Part shown: piece by piece, positions 1 to 6,649 of the stretch
How positions within the stretch are numbered: position 1 is the stretch's first letter
Layout: each line of letters starts with the position of its first letter
Source of the DNA: CAYSZX01 sp964548875
Lineage (GTDB): Bacteria; Patescibacteriota; Minisyncoccia; Minisyncoccales; JANBVM01
Assembly: GCA_964548875.1 (NCBI GenBank)
Contig: CAZJSP010000012.1
Coordinates: forward strand, 1 to 16,159
Reading direction: 5' to 3'
DNA length: 16,159 nucleotides
Position numbers and translations under genes: made by a program
The notes under the pieces: generated by a model
Seen by the model: the letters and a program-made list of their open reading frames with translations, nothing else
What the model was told of the DNA's origin: nothing
The model's database searches: none

Positions 1-819
1 CTAGTTGGTTCTACTAAAGTTCCTACTTCAGGAACAGTTCACTTCAATTTAGGTGATACAAACTCTATTGAGGTTGCAGCTGGTGGTAATACCAAAGTAG
101 AATTGAGAGCTGCATTAAACGATATTACTACTGCCTCTCAGACTAATCAGAGAATAGAAATGGTTCTTTACTCTGTTACTGCTGAAGGTACAAATGATCG
201 TTTGACTGTAGTTGAGGGTATTGCTAATGGTCTTCTAAATGGAGAAACTTACAATACTCATACCGACTCTCAAGCTGCTCAAGAATTTGTTGTTGCTAAA
301 ACTAAACCTGTTCTTACTGTTGGTACTGTAACCAATACATTACAGAACACATCCGGTTTGGAATTATATAAATTCGACGTAGCTACAGAAAGTGATGATG
401 TTGATGTTTCCTTTAATAAGGTTATGTTTGCTGTTAGTGTAACTAGTGATGCTGGAGAGGTAAGTACATTTAAGTTATATCGTGGAAATACTTTAATTGG
501 TTCAGTTGCCAGTTTGAATGCAGGTTATGCTTCGATTGAATTAGATAATGTTGAGACTGTTACTGGTTCTCAAACATATACATTAAAGGCCACAGCTGCT
601 AACTTTGCTGGAGATTACGACACAATTGTAACTGAGCTTGCAGCTCATCCAAGCGTAGATTATGCTGCAGCTAATGATTATACTACTATTGCTGGAGGGA
701 ACGGAACCTTTATTTGGTCTGATAATTCTGGTACTTATAAGTCAGAAGGCTCTGCTCACTGGATGAACGAATATTTGATTAAAGAATTAGACCTTGAAGG
801 AATTACAGTTAGTCGCTAA
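1..819 (+). CDS. C-terminal part of a surface / S-layer-like protein (5' end outside window)
   Basis: The reading frame is open from base 1 to the TAA at 817-819 (272 codons), so the real start lies upstream; the internal TTG at 103 is not a credible start. The protein is rich in Thr, Ser, Val, Ala and Asn, nearly free of Cys, and reads as beta-strand-rich extracellular repeats (VSVTSDAGEVSTFKLYRG, then a stretch like an Ig-type strand pattern). The end carries FIWSDNSGTY followed by HWMNEYLIKELDL; I recall similar W-S-D ... W-x-N-x-Y-L endings in large CPR surface proteins, which is recollection, not a search. Codons are more varied and less A/T-biased than in the following genes, as for a highly expressed product. 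A strong terminator follows. The function is inferred as structural cell-surface or S-layer; adhesin or pilus-associated protein are alternatives. Confidence 0.75.
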   Translation, partial: LVGSTKVPTSGTVHFNLGDTNSIEVAAGGNTKVELRAALNDITTASQTNQRIEMVLYSVTAEGTNDRLTVVEGIANGLLNGETYNTHTDSQAAQEFVVAKTKPVLTVGTVTNTLQNTSGLELYKFDVATESDDVDVSFNKVMFAVSVTSDAGEVSTFKLYRGNTLIGSVASLNAGYASIELDNVETVTGSQTYTLKATAANFAGDYDTIVTELAAHPSVDYAAANDYTTIAGGNGTFIWSDNSGTYKSEGSAHWMNEYLIKELDLEGITVSR

Positions 820-869
820 TTGATGTCTTATTTTCGCCAAACCTATTCCTTGTAAGGTTGAAGCGAATT

Positions 870-899
870 AAAAGAGCCCGTTTTGACGGGCTCTTTTAC
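870..899 (+). terminator. Rho-independent terminator after the surface-protein gene
   Basis: A perfect 10-bp stem, AAAGAGCCCG (871-880) with CGGGCTCTTT (887-896), surrounds the 6-nt loop TTTTGA and runs into T residues. It is GC-rich against an AT-rich background, sits about 50 nt after the stop at 819, and separates this transcript from the next gene. Confidence 0.93.
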
Positions 900-925
900 T
901 TGTTTTGACTCTTCTGATTTATAAT
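895..925 (+). promoter_or_regulatory. Putative promoter of the metalloprotease gene
   Basis: A perfect -10 hexamer TATAAT lies at 920-925, 15 nt before the ATG at 941, which implies a 5' leader of about 10 nt or less and no Shine-Dalgarno. The -35 match is weak (TTTACT or TTACTT, 895-901, 18-19 nt spacer). The nearby TTGACT at 905-910 is too close to serve. The location just after the previous terminator fits the start of a new transcript. Confidence 0.5.
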
Positions 926-940
926 GTAAAATTAAATAAT

Positions 941-2665
941 ATGAAGAAGAATTTTTTATTTAAAACAATTTTAATAGGATTAATTATTGTTTTTTTACCT
1001 TCTTTTGTTGAAGCTTATGAAAAACATGATTTTTTTATTGAGTCTTCTTATGATGTTAATCAAAGAGAAGAGCTTTCTACCTTTTTAATTAGAAAAGGTT
1101 ATAGTGTTGATTTTTATATTGAACAAGCTTGGTGGGAAGGATTAAGTGAAGGAAAAAAACAAGCAGTAGAAGATTCTATTCGTGATTTAGATTTTAGGTT
1201 CCATTTTGATGTTAAGCCTGTCTTGAATAAAAACTATGGGATGGAAAGAGATACTAGGAATAATTTAGTTGTTTTAGTTCATGAAATGAGAAAAGAGGCA
1301 AGAGGTTATTTTAGAAATGTAGATGCTTATCCTGAGTACCAGTACGCTACTTCTAATGATAATGAGATGGTTTATTTAAATGCTCAGAATATTACTGATG
1401 ATTTAGAATTACTGAAAAGTTATTTAGCTCATGAATTTACTCATGTTATTACCTTTCATCATAAAAATCAGTATGCTGTTGAAGAAGAAACCTGGTTAAA
1501 TGAAGCCAGAGCAGAATATGCTCCTACTTTAATAGGGGCCAATGAAGAGTATAGCGGTAGTTATTTAGAAGAAAGAATTAAAGATTTTTTAAAAAATCCT
1601 TCTGATTCAATTACAGAATGGCAGGGAAATTCTTCTGATTATGGAGCTTTAAGTTTATTTACTCATTATTTAGTTGATCAATACGGAATTGAAATATTAA
1701 ACGATTCTTTAAATTCTCCTTATGTTGGAATTGAAAGTATTAATTGGTTTTTTGAAGAAAATGGTATTGATAAAACTTTTTCTGAAGCTTTTACTGATTG
1801 GACAATTACTATTCTTATTAATGATTGTTCTTTGGGAGAGGAATATTGCTATCAAGATGAAAATTTAAAAGATATTAAGGTAATTCCCTTAATTAATTTT
1901 TTACCTTTAAGTGGGAGAGGAACCTTAGGGGTTTCTCAAGAAACTAAAGAATGGGCTGGTAATTGGTTTAAATTTCTTGGGGGGAGAGGAACATTAAAAC
2001 TTGAATTTATTGGGGAAACAGACCAGGAGTTTATTATTCCTTATCTTACTCAAGACTTAGAGGGGAATTATAGTCTACATTACTTTGAATTAAATAATTT
2101 TCAGAGGGGGGTTATTTCAATATCTGATTTTGGGACCAATATTGGCTCTATTACTATTATTCCTTCAATTCAATCTAAAACTTCTAATTTTAAAGATTCA
2201 GAAAGGTCTTATCCTTTCTTTTGGGAAGTTTCTACTGCTGTTGCGATTAAAGAAGAAAACATTCCTTATTTAGATAAGGCTATTTCTGATATGACTAGAG
2301 AAGAATTAGCTAGTAAAGCTCAAGAATTAGAAAGAATTTTAAGAGAATTAAATGATCAAATAGCAGTTTTAGATCGGGCTGAAGGAGAAGAAATTGTTTT
2401 TTGTCGAAGTTTTGATGAAAATCTTTATTTCGGATTAACTGATCATGATGGGGTAAGGTGCCTTCAACAGTTTTTAAGAACCCAGGAAGATATTTATCCA
2501 GAAGGTTTAGTGACGGGTAATTTCTATACTTTAACCTTGAACGCTGTAATAAGGTTTCAAGAAAGACATGCTCATGATATTTTAGCCCCTCTAGGGCTAG
2601 AATGGGGGACAGGCTTTGTTGGTTCTAGTACTCGAGACAAACTAAATGAATTTTTAGGCTTATAA
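941..2665 (+). CDS. Secreted zinc metalloprotease-like protein with C-terminal peptidoglycan-binding domain
   Basis: The 574-residue start at 941 is chosen because it begins a clear signal peptide (MKKNFLFKTILIG..., likely cleavage after VEA); an upstream ATG at 905 adds 12 non-conserved residues and overlaps the -10 box. HEFTH at residues 164-168 is a gluzincin-type HExxH zinc motif, and WLNEARAEY about 20 residues later supplies the third-ligand Glu (188 or 192), as in M1/M30/M4-like peptidases. Residues about 447-485 form a Leu/Glu coiled coil starting MTREEL. Residues 488-574 resemble a peptidoglycan-binding domain (LYFGLTDHDGVRCLQQFL ... GLVTGNFYTLTLNAVIRFQ). That coiled coil + wall-binding tail is common on CPR exported proteins (recalled). 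The domain order suggests an exported protease held at the cell wall. The substrate is unknown. The gene is first in a run of four exported-protein genes. Confidence 0.8.
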   Translation: MKKNFLFKTILIGLIIVFLPSFVEAYEKHDFFIESSYDVNQREELSTFLIRKGYSVDFYIEQAWWEGLSEGKKQAVEDSIRDLDFRFHFDVKPVLNKNYGMERDTRNNLVVLVHEMRKEARGYFRNVDAYPEYQYATSNDNEMVYLNAQNITDDLELLKSYLAHEFTHVITFHHKNQYAVEEETWLNEARAEYAPTLIGANEEYSGSYLEERIKDFLKNPSDSITEWQGNSSDYGALSLFTHYLVDQYGIEILNDSLNSPYVGIESINWFFEENGIDKTFSEAFTDWTITILINDCSLGEEYCYQDENLKDIKVIPLINFLPLSGRGTLGVSQETKEWAGNWFKFLGGRGTLKLEFIGETDQEFIIPYLTQDLEGNYSLHYFELNNFQRGVISISDFGTNIGSITIIPSIQSKTSNFKDSERSYPFFWEVSTAVAIKEENIPYLDKAISDMTREELASKAQELERILRELNDQIAVLDRAEGEEIVFCRSFDENLYFGLTDHDGVRCLQQFLRTQEDIYPEGLVTGNFYTLTLNAVIRFQERHAHDILAPLGLEWGTGFVGSSTRDKLNEFLGL

Positions 2666-2715
2666 AAAACACCTTAATATTTTTTTATCAAATAAAAAAA
2701 TGTTAAAACAAACCA

Positions 2716-3561
2716 ATGAAAAGAATAATTATCATTGTTTTTATCCTTCTTTTAATTCCTATTTTTTATTTAATAAAAGAAAAGGTCTTTATTGAAGAAG
2801 ATTCTAACTGGCAATGGTTAGAAAAACAAAAGAAATTGTACGAATTATCTTCTTTTGAAAATAATTTAATTTTAAAAGAAATTAATGAATTATTTCCTAA
2901 TCAAGAAGAAAGATTAAAAGCTTTGTCCTTTTTACGATTAGGCACTCCTTATCAGGCTGGTTGTTTAGGAGAGGGAAAAGGAAGAGACCAAGATCCAATT
3001 TTTAGATTAGATAAAGCAGATTGTACCGTTTTTGTAATGACAAATATTGCCCTGCTTCACTCTCAAAGCCTAGAAGAAGCAGAAGAAATAATAAAATCAA
3101 TTAATTATAGTTCTCCTCAAGATATTAGTTTTGAAACAAGATTACATTTTACAACTGATCGTAATATTACTTCTTCTTATTTTCAAAATATTACTGAAGA
3201 AATCATAGATTTAAATAAACTAAAAGAAAAAAAAGTAGTTTTAAATAAATTATTAGATGGAGAGCGTTTAATTGATATTGATTGGGAAAAAGAAGTTTCT
3301 TTTTTCTATCTTCCTAGCCAGGAAATTAATCAAGAACTATTTAGTAGTCTTCCTTCAGTTATTGGAATAGCTTTTTTGATAGAAGGGGACGAGAAGATTG
3401 GATTAGATGTAAGACATGAGGGCTTTTTATTTGATGGTCAAAATTTTATTCATGCTAGCTCGGAAGAACAAAAAGTAGTTTCCATTGATTTTTTTGAATA
3501 TTATTTTAGAAAAGAAGAAAATCCTCGATTTGACGGAATTGTTTTCTTTGAATTTAAATAG
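2716..3561 (+). CDS. DUF1460 family, N-acetylmuramoyl-L-alanine amidase-like exported protein
   Basis: This 281-residue protein has an N-terminal hydrophobic segment (residues 3-20, after MKR) acting as signal peptide or membrane anchor. The DUF1460 landmarks occur in order: LGTPYQAGCLGEG (75-87), DCTVFV with candidate nucleophile Cys103, TRLHFTTD (141-148), FYLPSQ (197-202), VRHEGFL with His234, and FIHASS with His246. DUF1460 proteins have an NlpC/P60-like papain fold and are thought to cut peptidoglycan stem peptides or muramoyl-amide bonds; the exact reaction here is inferred. It lies 50 nt after the metalloprotease gene on the same strand with no terminator between, so co-transcription is likely. 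There is no Shine-Dalgarno. The presence of all expected Cys/His residues argues for an active enzyme. The target could be its own wall or that of a host cell. Confidence 0.85.
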   Translation: MKRIIIIVFILLLIPIFYLIKEKVFIEEDSNWQWLEKQKKLYELSSFENNLILKEINELFPNQEERLKALSFLRLGTPYQAGCLGEGKGRDQDPIFRLDKADCTVFVMTNIALLHSQSLEEAEEIIKSINYSSPQDISFETRLHFTTDRNITSSYFQNITEEIIDLNKLKEKKVVLNKLLDGERLIDIDWEKEVSFFYLPSQEINQELFSSLPSVIGIAFLIEGDEKIGLDVRHEGFLFDGQNFIHASSEEQKVVSIDFFEYYFRKEENPRFDGIVFFEFK

Positions 3562-3583
3562 TTTTTTTTGCTTTAAAATTTTA

Positions 3584-3592
3584 TGTTATAAT
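3584..3592 (+). promoter_or_regulatory. Extended -10 promoter element before the NPF membrane protein gene
   Basis: TGTTATAAT (TG at 3584-3585, TATAAT 3587-3592) is a full extended -10. It lies 28 nt before the ATG at 3621, in the 59-nt gap after the DUF1460 gene. No convincing -35 is present at 17-nt spacing (only a T run), which an extended -10 can tolerate. It suggests that the two downstream genes can be transcribed separately. Confidence 0.55.
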
Positions 3593-3620
3593 AAGTTATT
3601 AAAATAATTTTTAAAAAAGT

Positions 3621-3938
3621 ATGGAGGAAACAAAACCTATTCAACCAAAAAACAAAAGCTATTTGTATTATTTGGTGGTAGCTATGTTGCTTATTGGTTT
3701 AGCCATTGGTTGGCATTTTGGTAAATCAAGTGGCCATAGTATTGGTTATTACAGTGGTTATAATCAGGGAATTGAGGAAGGTAAAGAACAGGGGAAGGAA
3801 GAGCTTTTAGCTGAACAAGAAGCTACTGTTCAAGAAGTAATTGATGAGCTTGAATCAGCTGCTAATCCTTTTAATGAGGAAGATGAAGAGACTAATCCTT
3901 TTGGCGAAGGAGAATATGTTAATCCTTTTGCTGAATAA
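3621..3938 (+). CDS. Small membrane-anchored protein with three NPF motifs, unknown function
   Basis: This is a 105-residue protein. Residues about 15-31 form one transmembrane helix (YLYYLVVAMLLIGLAIGW). It is followed by a Gly/Ser/Tyr-rich stretch with regularly spaced glycines (GKSSGHSIGYYSGYNQGIEEG), then an acidic helix (residues 50-80, Glu/Lys/Gln), then an acidic tail in which Asn-Pro-Phe occurs three times: ANPFNEE, TNPFGEG, VNPFAE at the extreme C-terminus. The basic N-terminus before the helix and the acidic tail suggest an N-in, C-out arrangement, though topology is inferred. No known family is recognised; I recall NPF-tailed small proteins in other Parcubacteria. It sits 21 nt before the cysteine-repeat gene, so the two are probably co-transcribed. 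There is no Shine-Dalgarno; the GGAGG here is inside the coding region, just after the ATG. Confidence 0.75.
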   Translation: MEETKPIQPKNKSYLYYLVVAMLLIGLAIGWHFGKSSGHSIGYYSGYNQGIEEGKEQGKEELLAEQEATVQEVIDELESAANPFNEEDEETNPFGEGEYVNPFAE

Positions 3939-3959
3939 GATTAAAATAATTCAATAATT

Positions 3960-5582
3960 ATGAAAAAAATAAATTTAGTTATTTTAATAGGTCTATTGTT
4001 CTTTTTGCCAACAATTTCTTTTGCTCAACAAAATTTTGATTTTCCTGTTCCGGAACTTGATAGTTGTTCTTCTCACGAAGAATGTAGGGACTATTGTGAT
4101 AACCCATCTCACATTGAAGAATGTTTAGACTTTGCAGTCAGAATAGGAAAGATAAATCAAGAGAAGGCAAATAGGATTAAAGAAATGAATAAAGAAGGTT
4201 TTGTTGGTCCTGGAGGATGTACAAATCAAGAGGAGTGTAAGGATTTTTGTGATCAAGAGGAAAACATGGAAACTTGCCTTCAATATGATGTTGATAATGG
4301 TTTTATGACTCAAGAGAAAGCAAACCAGATAATGGAAGGGCTGGGAGGAAGAAAAGATATTGTTGGTCCTGGAGGATGTACAAGCCCAGAAGAGTGTAAA
4401 AATTACTGTAATAATCAAGAAAATCTTCAAGAATGTCTTGATTTCTCTGTCGCCGAAGGAAGAATGGACCAAGACCAAGCCGATGAAATTCTTCAAAAAA
4501 TAGAAGAAAGAGAAATTTTAAGAGAAGAAAGAGGAGATAAAGAAGTAGATCAAGAGTTTTCTTTCGAAGAAGGTCCAGGTGGTTGTTCTTCAGAAGAAGA
4601 ATGTAATGAATATTGTAATAAGTTTGAAAATTTAGAAGAATGTTTGGATTTTGAAGTTGAAATTGGGGGATTAACTAGAGAGGAAGCTGATGATATATTA
4701 AGAAAGGAAAGAGCTATTCAAAAAGAGGCTGGTAATATTACTCCTGATCAAATAAATTCAATTTTACAAAAAGTTGGAGGTGGCCCTGGAGGATGTATGA
4801 GTCAAGATGAGTGTGATTCTTATTGTGGAAATGAAGAAAACGGAGAAGAATGTATTAATTTTGCTAAAGAGCATGGATTAATGAATCCTGAAAAAGCAGA
4901 AAAGATTAAAAATAATTTAGCAGTTGGCAAAACCTTAAAAGATCAGGGTGGCCCTGGAGGATGTACAAGCCCAGAAGAGTGTAAAAATTATTGTGATCAA
5001 GAAGAAAACGGAGAAGAATGTATTAATTTTGGAAGAGATCATGGGCTTATGACTTCAGAAAAAGCTCAACAATTAAAAAATCAAATAGAAATAAGAAAAG
5101 AATTAGAAATTATGGGTGGCCCTGGAGGGTGTTCAGGCCTAGAAGAATGTAAAAATTATTGTAGTCAAGAAGAAAACCGAGAAGAATGTTTGAATTTTGG
5201 AAAAGAAAAAGGGTTGATTAGCGAAGTAAAAGCTAGGGAGGTTCAAAAATTTCAAGAAATAAAGAAAAGAAAAGAAGAAAAAATGGAGAAACAAGGAAAA
5301 GCTCCTGATGGAACAGAAATTAGAACAGAGAAAGATATGAATATGCCTAAAGATATGAACGAGTTAAATGAGATGTCTGAAGACGAAATGAAGAATGAGG
5401 AGATGATGGATTATATGCCACCTGAGGGCGAAATAATTGATGAAACAAAGGATATGATGCCTCAGGAGGAAATGAAGAATGAAGAACCCCAGGGCGAAAT
5501 GAATTATGGCCCTCAAAGTCTCTTAAAAGGAGTAAGGAGTTTTATGGCTAACATTGGTTTTCTTGGATTTATTCAGAGATAA
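3960..5582 (+). CDS. Secreted cysteine-repeat protein, seven four-Cys modules, unknown function
   Basis: This 540-residue protein has a signal peptide (MKKINLVILIGLLFF..., cleavage after SFA near residue 22). Seven repeats follow, each with the invariant pattern C-x5-C-x3-C-x8-C and a typical core of GPGGC-TSPEE-C-KNY-C followed by an acidic EENGEEC. First Cys residues are at 36, 87, 140, 209, 279, 335 and 391, giving 28 Cys. Each Cys module is followed by a helical segment like GLMTSEKAQQLKNQI, and repeats 4 and 5 are separated by longer linkers. Residues about 445-525 are Met/Glu/Asp-rich and low complexity (for example MNMPKDMNELNEM). The even Cys number per module suggests two disulfides per unit in an exported, stable bead-like chain. 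I recall such GGC..EEC..YC repeats across CPR genomes but know no assigned function. A terminator follows directly. Adhesion or matrix binding is only an inference. Confidence 0.85.
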   Translation: MKKINLVILIGLLFFLPTISFAQQNFDFPVPELDSCSSHEECRDYCDNPSHIEECLDFAVRIGKINQEKANRIKEMNKEGFVGPGGCTNQEECKDFCDQEENMETCLQYDVDNGFMTQEKANQIMEGLGGRKDIVGPGGCTSPEECKNYCNNQENLQECLDFSVAEGRMDQDQADEILQKIEEREILREERGDKEVDQEFSFEEGPGGCSSEEECNEYCNKFENLEECLDFEVEIGGLTREEADDILRKERAIQKEAGNITPDQINSILQKVGGGPGGCMSQDECDSYCGNEENGEECINFAKEHGLMNPEKAEKIKNNLAVGKTLKDQGGPGGCTSPEECKNYCDQEENGEECINFGRDHGLMTSEKAQQLKNQIEIRKELEIMGGPGGCSGLEECKNYCSQEENREECLNFGKEKGLISEVKAREVQKFQEIKKRKEEKMEKQGKAPDGTEIRTEKDMNMPKDMNELNEMSEDEMKNEEMMDYMPPEGEIIDETKDMMPQEEMKNEEPQGEMNYGPQSLLKGVRSFMANIGFLGFIQR

Positions 5583-5596
5583 GAACTAAGAACATT

Positions 5597-5626
5597 AAAA
5601 CCACGTTTTTTAGGCGTGGTTTTTAT
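5597..5626 (+). terminator. Rho-independent terminator after the cysteine-repeat gene
   Basis: AAAACCACG (5597-5605) pairs with CGTGGTTTT (5615-5623) around a 9-nt loop and runs into T residues. It begins 14 nt after the stop codon at 5582 and closes the exported-protein gene block. Confidence 0.9.
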
Positions 5627-5638
5627 CTTAAAATGAAA

Positions 5639-5658
5639 ACATCTTCTTGCGAAGATGT
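5639..5658. repeat. Short perfect hairpin (8-bp stem)
   Basis: ACATCTTC (5639-5646) and GAAGATGT (5651-5658) form a perfect 8-bp inverted repeat with a TTGC tetraloop. On the minus strand the stem is followed by TTTTCATTTT, so it could act as a weak minus-strand terminator. On the plus strand no T tract follows. It lies 7 nt before the larger near-palindrome at 5665-5706. Confidence 0.7.
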
Positions 5659-5664
5659 CTTCAG

Positions 5665-5706
5665 TGTGCTTACTGGCTTTGTATAAATACAATTCCTGTA
5701 AGCACA
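5665..5706. repeat. 42-nt near-perfect palindrome (possible structured RNA or operator)
   Basis: TGTGCTTAC (5665-5673) pairs with GTAAGCACA (5698-5706). Inside that, GG (5675-5676) pairs with CC (5695-5696), and TTGTAT (5679-5684) pairs with ATACAA (5687-5692) around AA. The only breaks are a T/T mismatch and a 2-by-2 mismatch, so 17 of 20 possible pairs form. Both strands give the same structure. No T tract follows, so it is not a classical plus-strand terminator. A protein-binding palindrome, a small structured RNA or a dispersed repeat element are all possible. Confidence 0.7.
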
Positions 5707-5789
5707 ATTTAATTATATCTTATTGAGATATTTTGTCAAGGATTTTATTATTTAGTTGACTTTTTATTCTTTTATTCTAAATTGTAATT

Positions 5790-5798
5790 AGGAGGTGA
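5790..5798 (+). promoter_or_regulatory. Consensus Shine-Dalgarno for the tiny gene at 5805
   Basis: AGGAGGTGA is essentially the full anti-16S complement. Its GGAGG core ends 9 nt before the ATG at 5805. It is the only strong ribosome binding site seen before a gene in this window and decides the start of the short reading frame. A TTGACT at 5756-5761 could be a -35, but no good -10 sits at standard spacing. Confidence 0.8.
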
Positions 5799-5804
5799 AA
5801 ATCA

Positions 5805-5903
5805 ATGGAAGATCTAAAAGAAGCACTTAATGAAGTGCAAGAGGCCAGTCGAAAAATTGGAATGATTATAGATATGTTGAAAAGGTTGGAAGCGACAAAA
5901 TAA
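5805..5903 (+). CDS. Tiny coiled-coil gene, zero-frame part (32 codons)
   Basis: This reading frame starts at the ATG 9 nt after a consensus Shine-Dalgarno and ends at TAA 5901-5903. The 32 residues (MEDLKEALNEVQEASRKIGM... ending LKRLEATK) have heptad-like Leu/Ile/Met spacing, so a helical or coiled-coil peptide is likely. The frame stops abruptly, but the -1 frame immediately continues with similar amphipathic sequence to 5980, where the stop is embedded in a terminator. The last codons read ACA AAA TAA: the Lys tRNA on AAA (5898-5900) could slip back one base onto AAA (5897-5899) and read on, giving a 58-residue protein. Either a programmed -1 shift, a real frameshift mutation or a base error explains this. 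No family is recognised. Confidence 0.6.
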   Translation: MEDLKEALNEVQEASRKIGMIIDMLKRLEATK

Positions 5904-5980
5904 TTCTAGCCGAGATTGATACCATTCAAGAAAAGCTTGATTCTCTCAAGAGTAAAATAATTAATCTAATGCTTAAATAA
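5900..5980 (+). pseudogene. -1 frame continuation of the tiny coiled-coil gene (26 codons, no start codon)
   Basis: The frame open from 5834 to the TAA at 5978-5980 contains no ATG, GTG or TTG upstream of its plausible coding part, so it cannot easily start by itself. From 5900 it reads IILAEIDTIQEKLDSLKSKI followed by INLMLK, an amphipathic helix matching the preceding 32-residue peptide in style. The terminator stem starts inside the last codons (5975), which suggests that 5980 is the true gene end. It is best treated as the second half of a frameshifted gene (programmed or mutated). Confidence 0.5.
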
Positions 5981-6005
5981 GGCGAAAAAAGCCTTATTTT
6001 TTTTA
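5975..6005 (+). terminator. Rho-independent terminator overlapping the end of the tiny gene
   Basis: AAATAAGGC (5975-5983) pairs perfectly with GCCTTATTT (5991-5999) around a 7-nt A-rich loop and is followed by a long T run. The stop codon at 5978-5980 lies within the left arm. Read on the minus strand it could also help end the toxin transcript finishing at 6026, though the T tract is poorer there. Confidence 0.9.
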
Positions 6006-6025
6006 TTATTAATTCTGTTAGGACC

Positions 6026-6649
6026 TTAAATGGTTTGAGCTTCTGAAACCCTTCTTTTAATAAATGTTTTAACTTTATTAAAACTAACTTTATTTTTATT
6101 TTTGAACTTAATTGGTTTTATCTCTATGTCTTTAAAGAAAATTAAACTTTTTAAAATTAAATTAAGACTAATATCGGGTAGCTTTTTCTTTGTTTTATTT
6201 AATAAATCAGCCAAATCTTTTCTTTGAAGAATAAAATAAATATCAATATAGTCTTTATTTGTTGCTCTGCTAGTTATAGCTGATAATTTCATACAGGCGA
6301 TATCTTCTAAAGAAGCTAAATTGAAATAATCTTCTTTAATTAGAGGGTTAATCATTTTAGTCTTATAAGTAAAAAAGCTAACTTTAATAGAATTATTTAT
6401 TGTAACAGTCAAAGTGTTTTTCTCTTCTTGATTTTTTAAAACTTGATGATCTTTAAAGACTTCTTTTATTTTTTCGTAAAGCTTTTTAGTATTTATTTCT
6501 TTTTGAGTAAAAAAGTCAAAATCAACACTATCTCTATGGCCTATTTGTAGGGCTAAGGCAGTTCCACCAGCTAAATAAAAGTCTTTTTCAAAAGTCTTAA
6601 AAAGAGGAAGAATCTCTTTTCTTTTTTTATCTAGAATGTTGTAAAACAT
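6026..6649 (-). CDS. AbiEii/AbiGii-type nucleotidyltransferase, putative toxin of the DUF6922 pair
   Basis: This 207-residue protein has the AbiEii family layout. YLAGGTALALQIGHRDSVDFDFF gives, in two pieces, the GGT motif (Gly28, Gly29, Thr30) and a D-x-D metal-binding pair (Asp43, Asp45). The later KLSAITSRATNKDYIDIYF (from Lys121) matches the K-x...-R-x2-(R/K)-D-x2-D-I/L-Y motif. AbiEii toxins of type IV systems are NTP transferases, and some modify tRNA; which RNA is the target here is unknown. The ATG at 6649 lies inside the end of the upstream gene (23-nt overlap), implying coupled translation with the partner. The catalytic residues look intact. It is smaller than classical AbiEii (about 300 residues) but typical for the short form that travels with DUF6922 partners. 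Confidence 0.85.
   Translation of the reverse strand: MFYNILDKKRKEILPLFKTFEKDFYLAGGTALALQIGHRDSVDFDFFTQKEINTKKLYEKIKEVFKDHQVLKNQEEKNTLTVTINNSIKVSFFTYKTKMINPLIKEDYFNLASLEDIACMKLSAITSRATNKDYIDIYFILQRKDLADLLNKTKKKLPDISLNLILKSLIFFKDIEIKPIKFKNKNKVSFNKVKTFIKRRVSEAQTI

Noticed and set aside
905..910. TTGACT as the -35 of the metalloprotease promoter
   Set aside because: Only 9 nt separate it from TATAAT at 920, far below normal spacing.
905..940. Upstream ATG start for the metalloprotease
   Set aside because: It overlaps the TATAAT box and precedes the signal peptide with unrelated residues; the ATG at 941 starts the signal peptide directly.
4125..4496. Minus-strand 123-codon open frame
   Set aside because: It lies wholly inside the cysteine-repeat gene; its Cys/Ser/Thr-rich, periodic sequence is the antisense image of the repeats.
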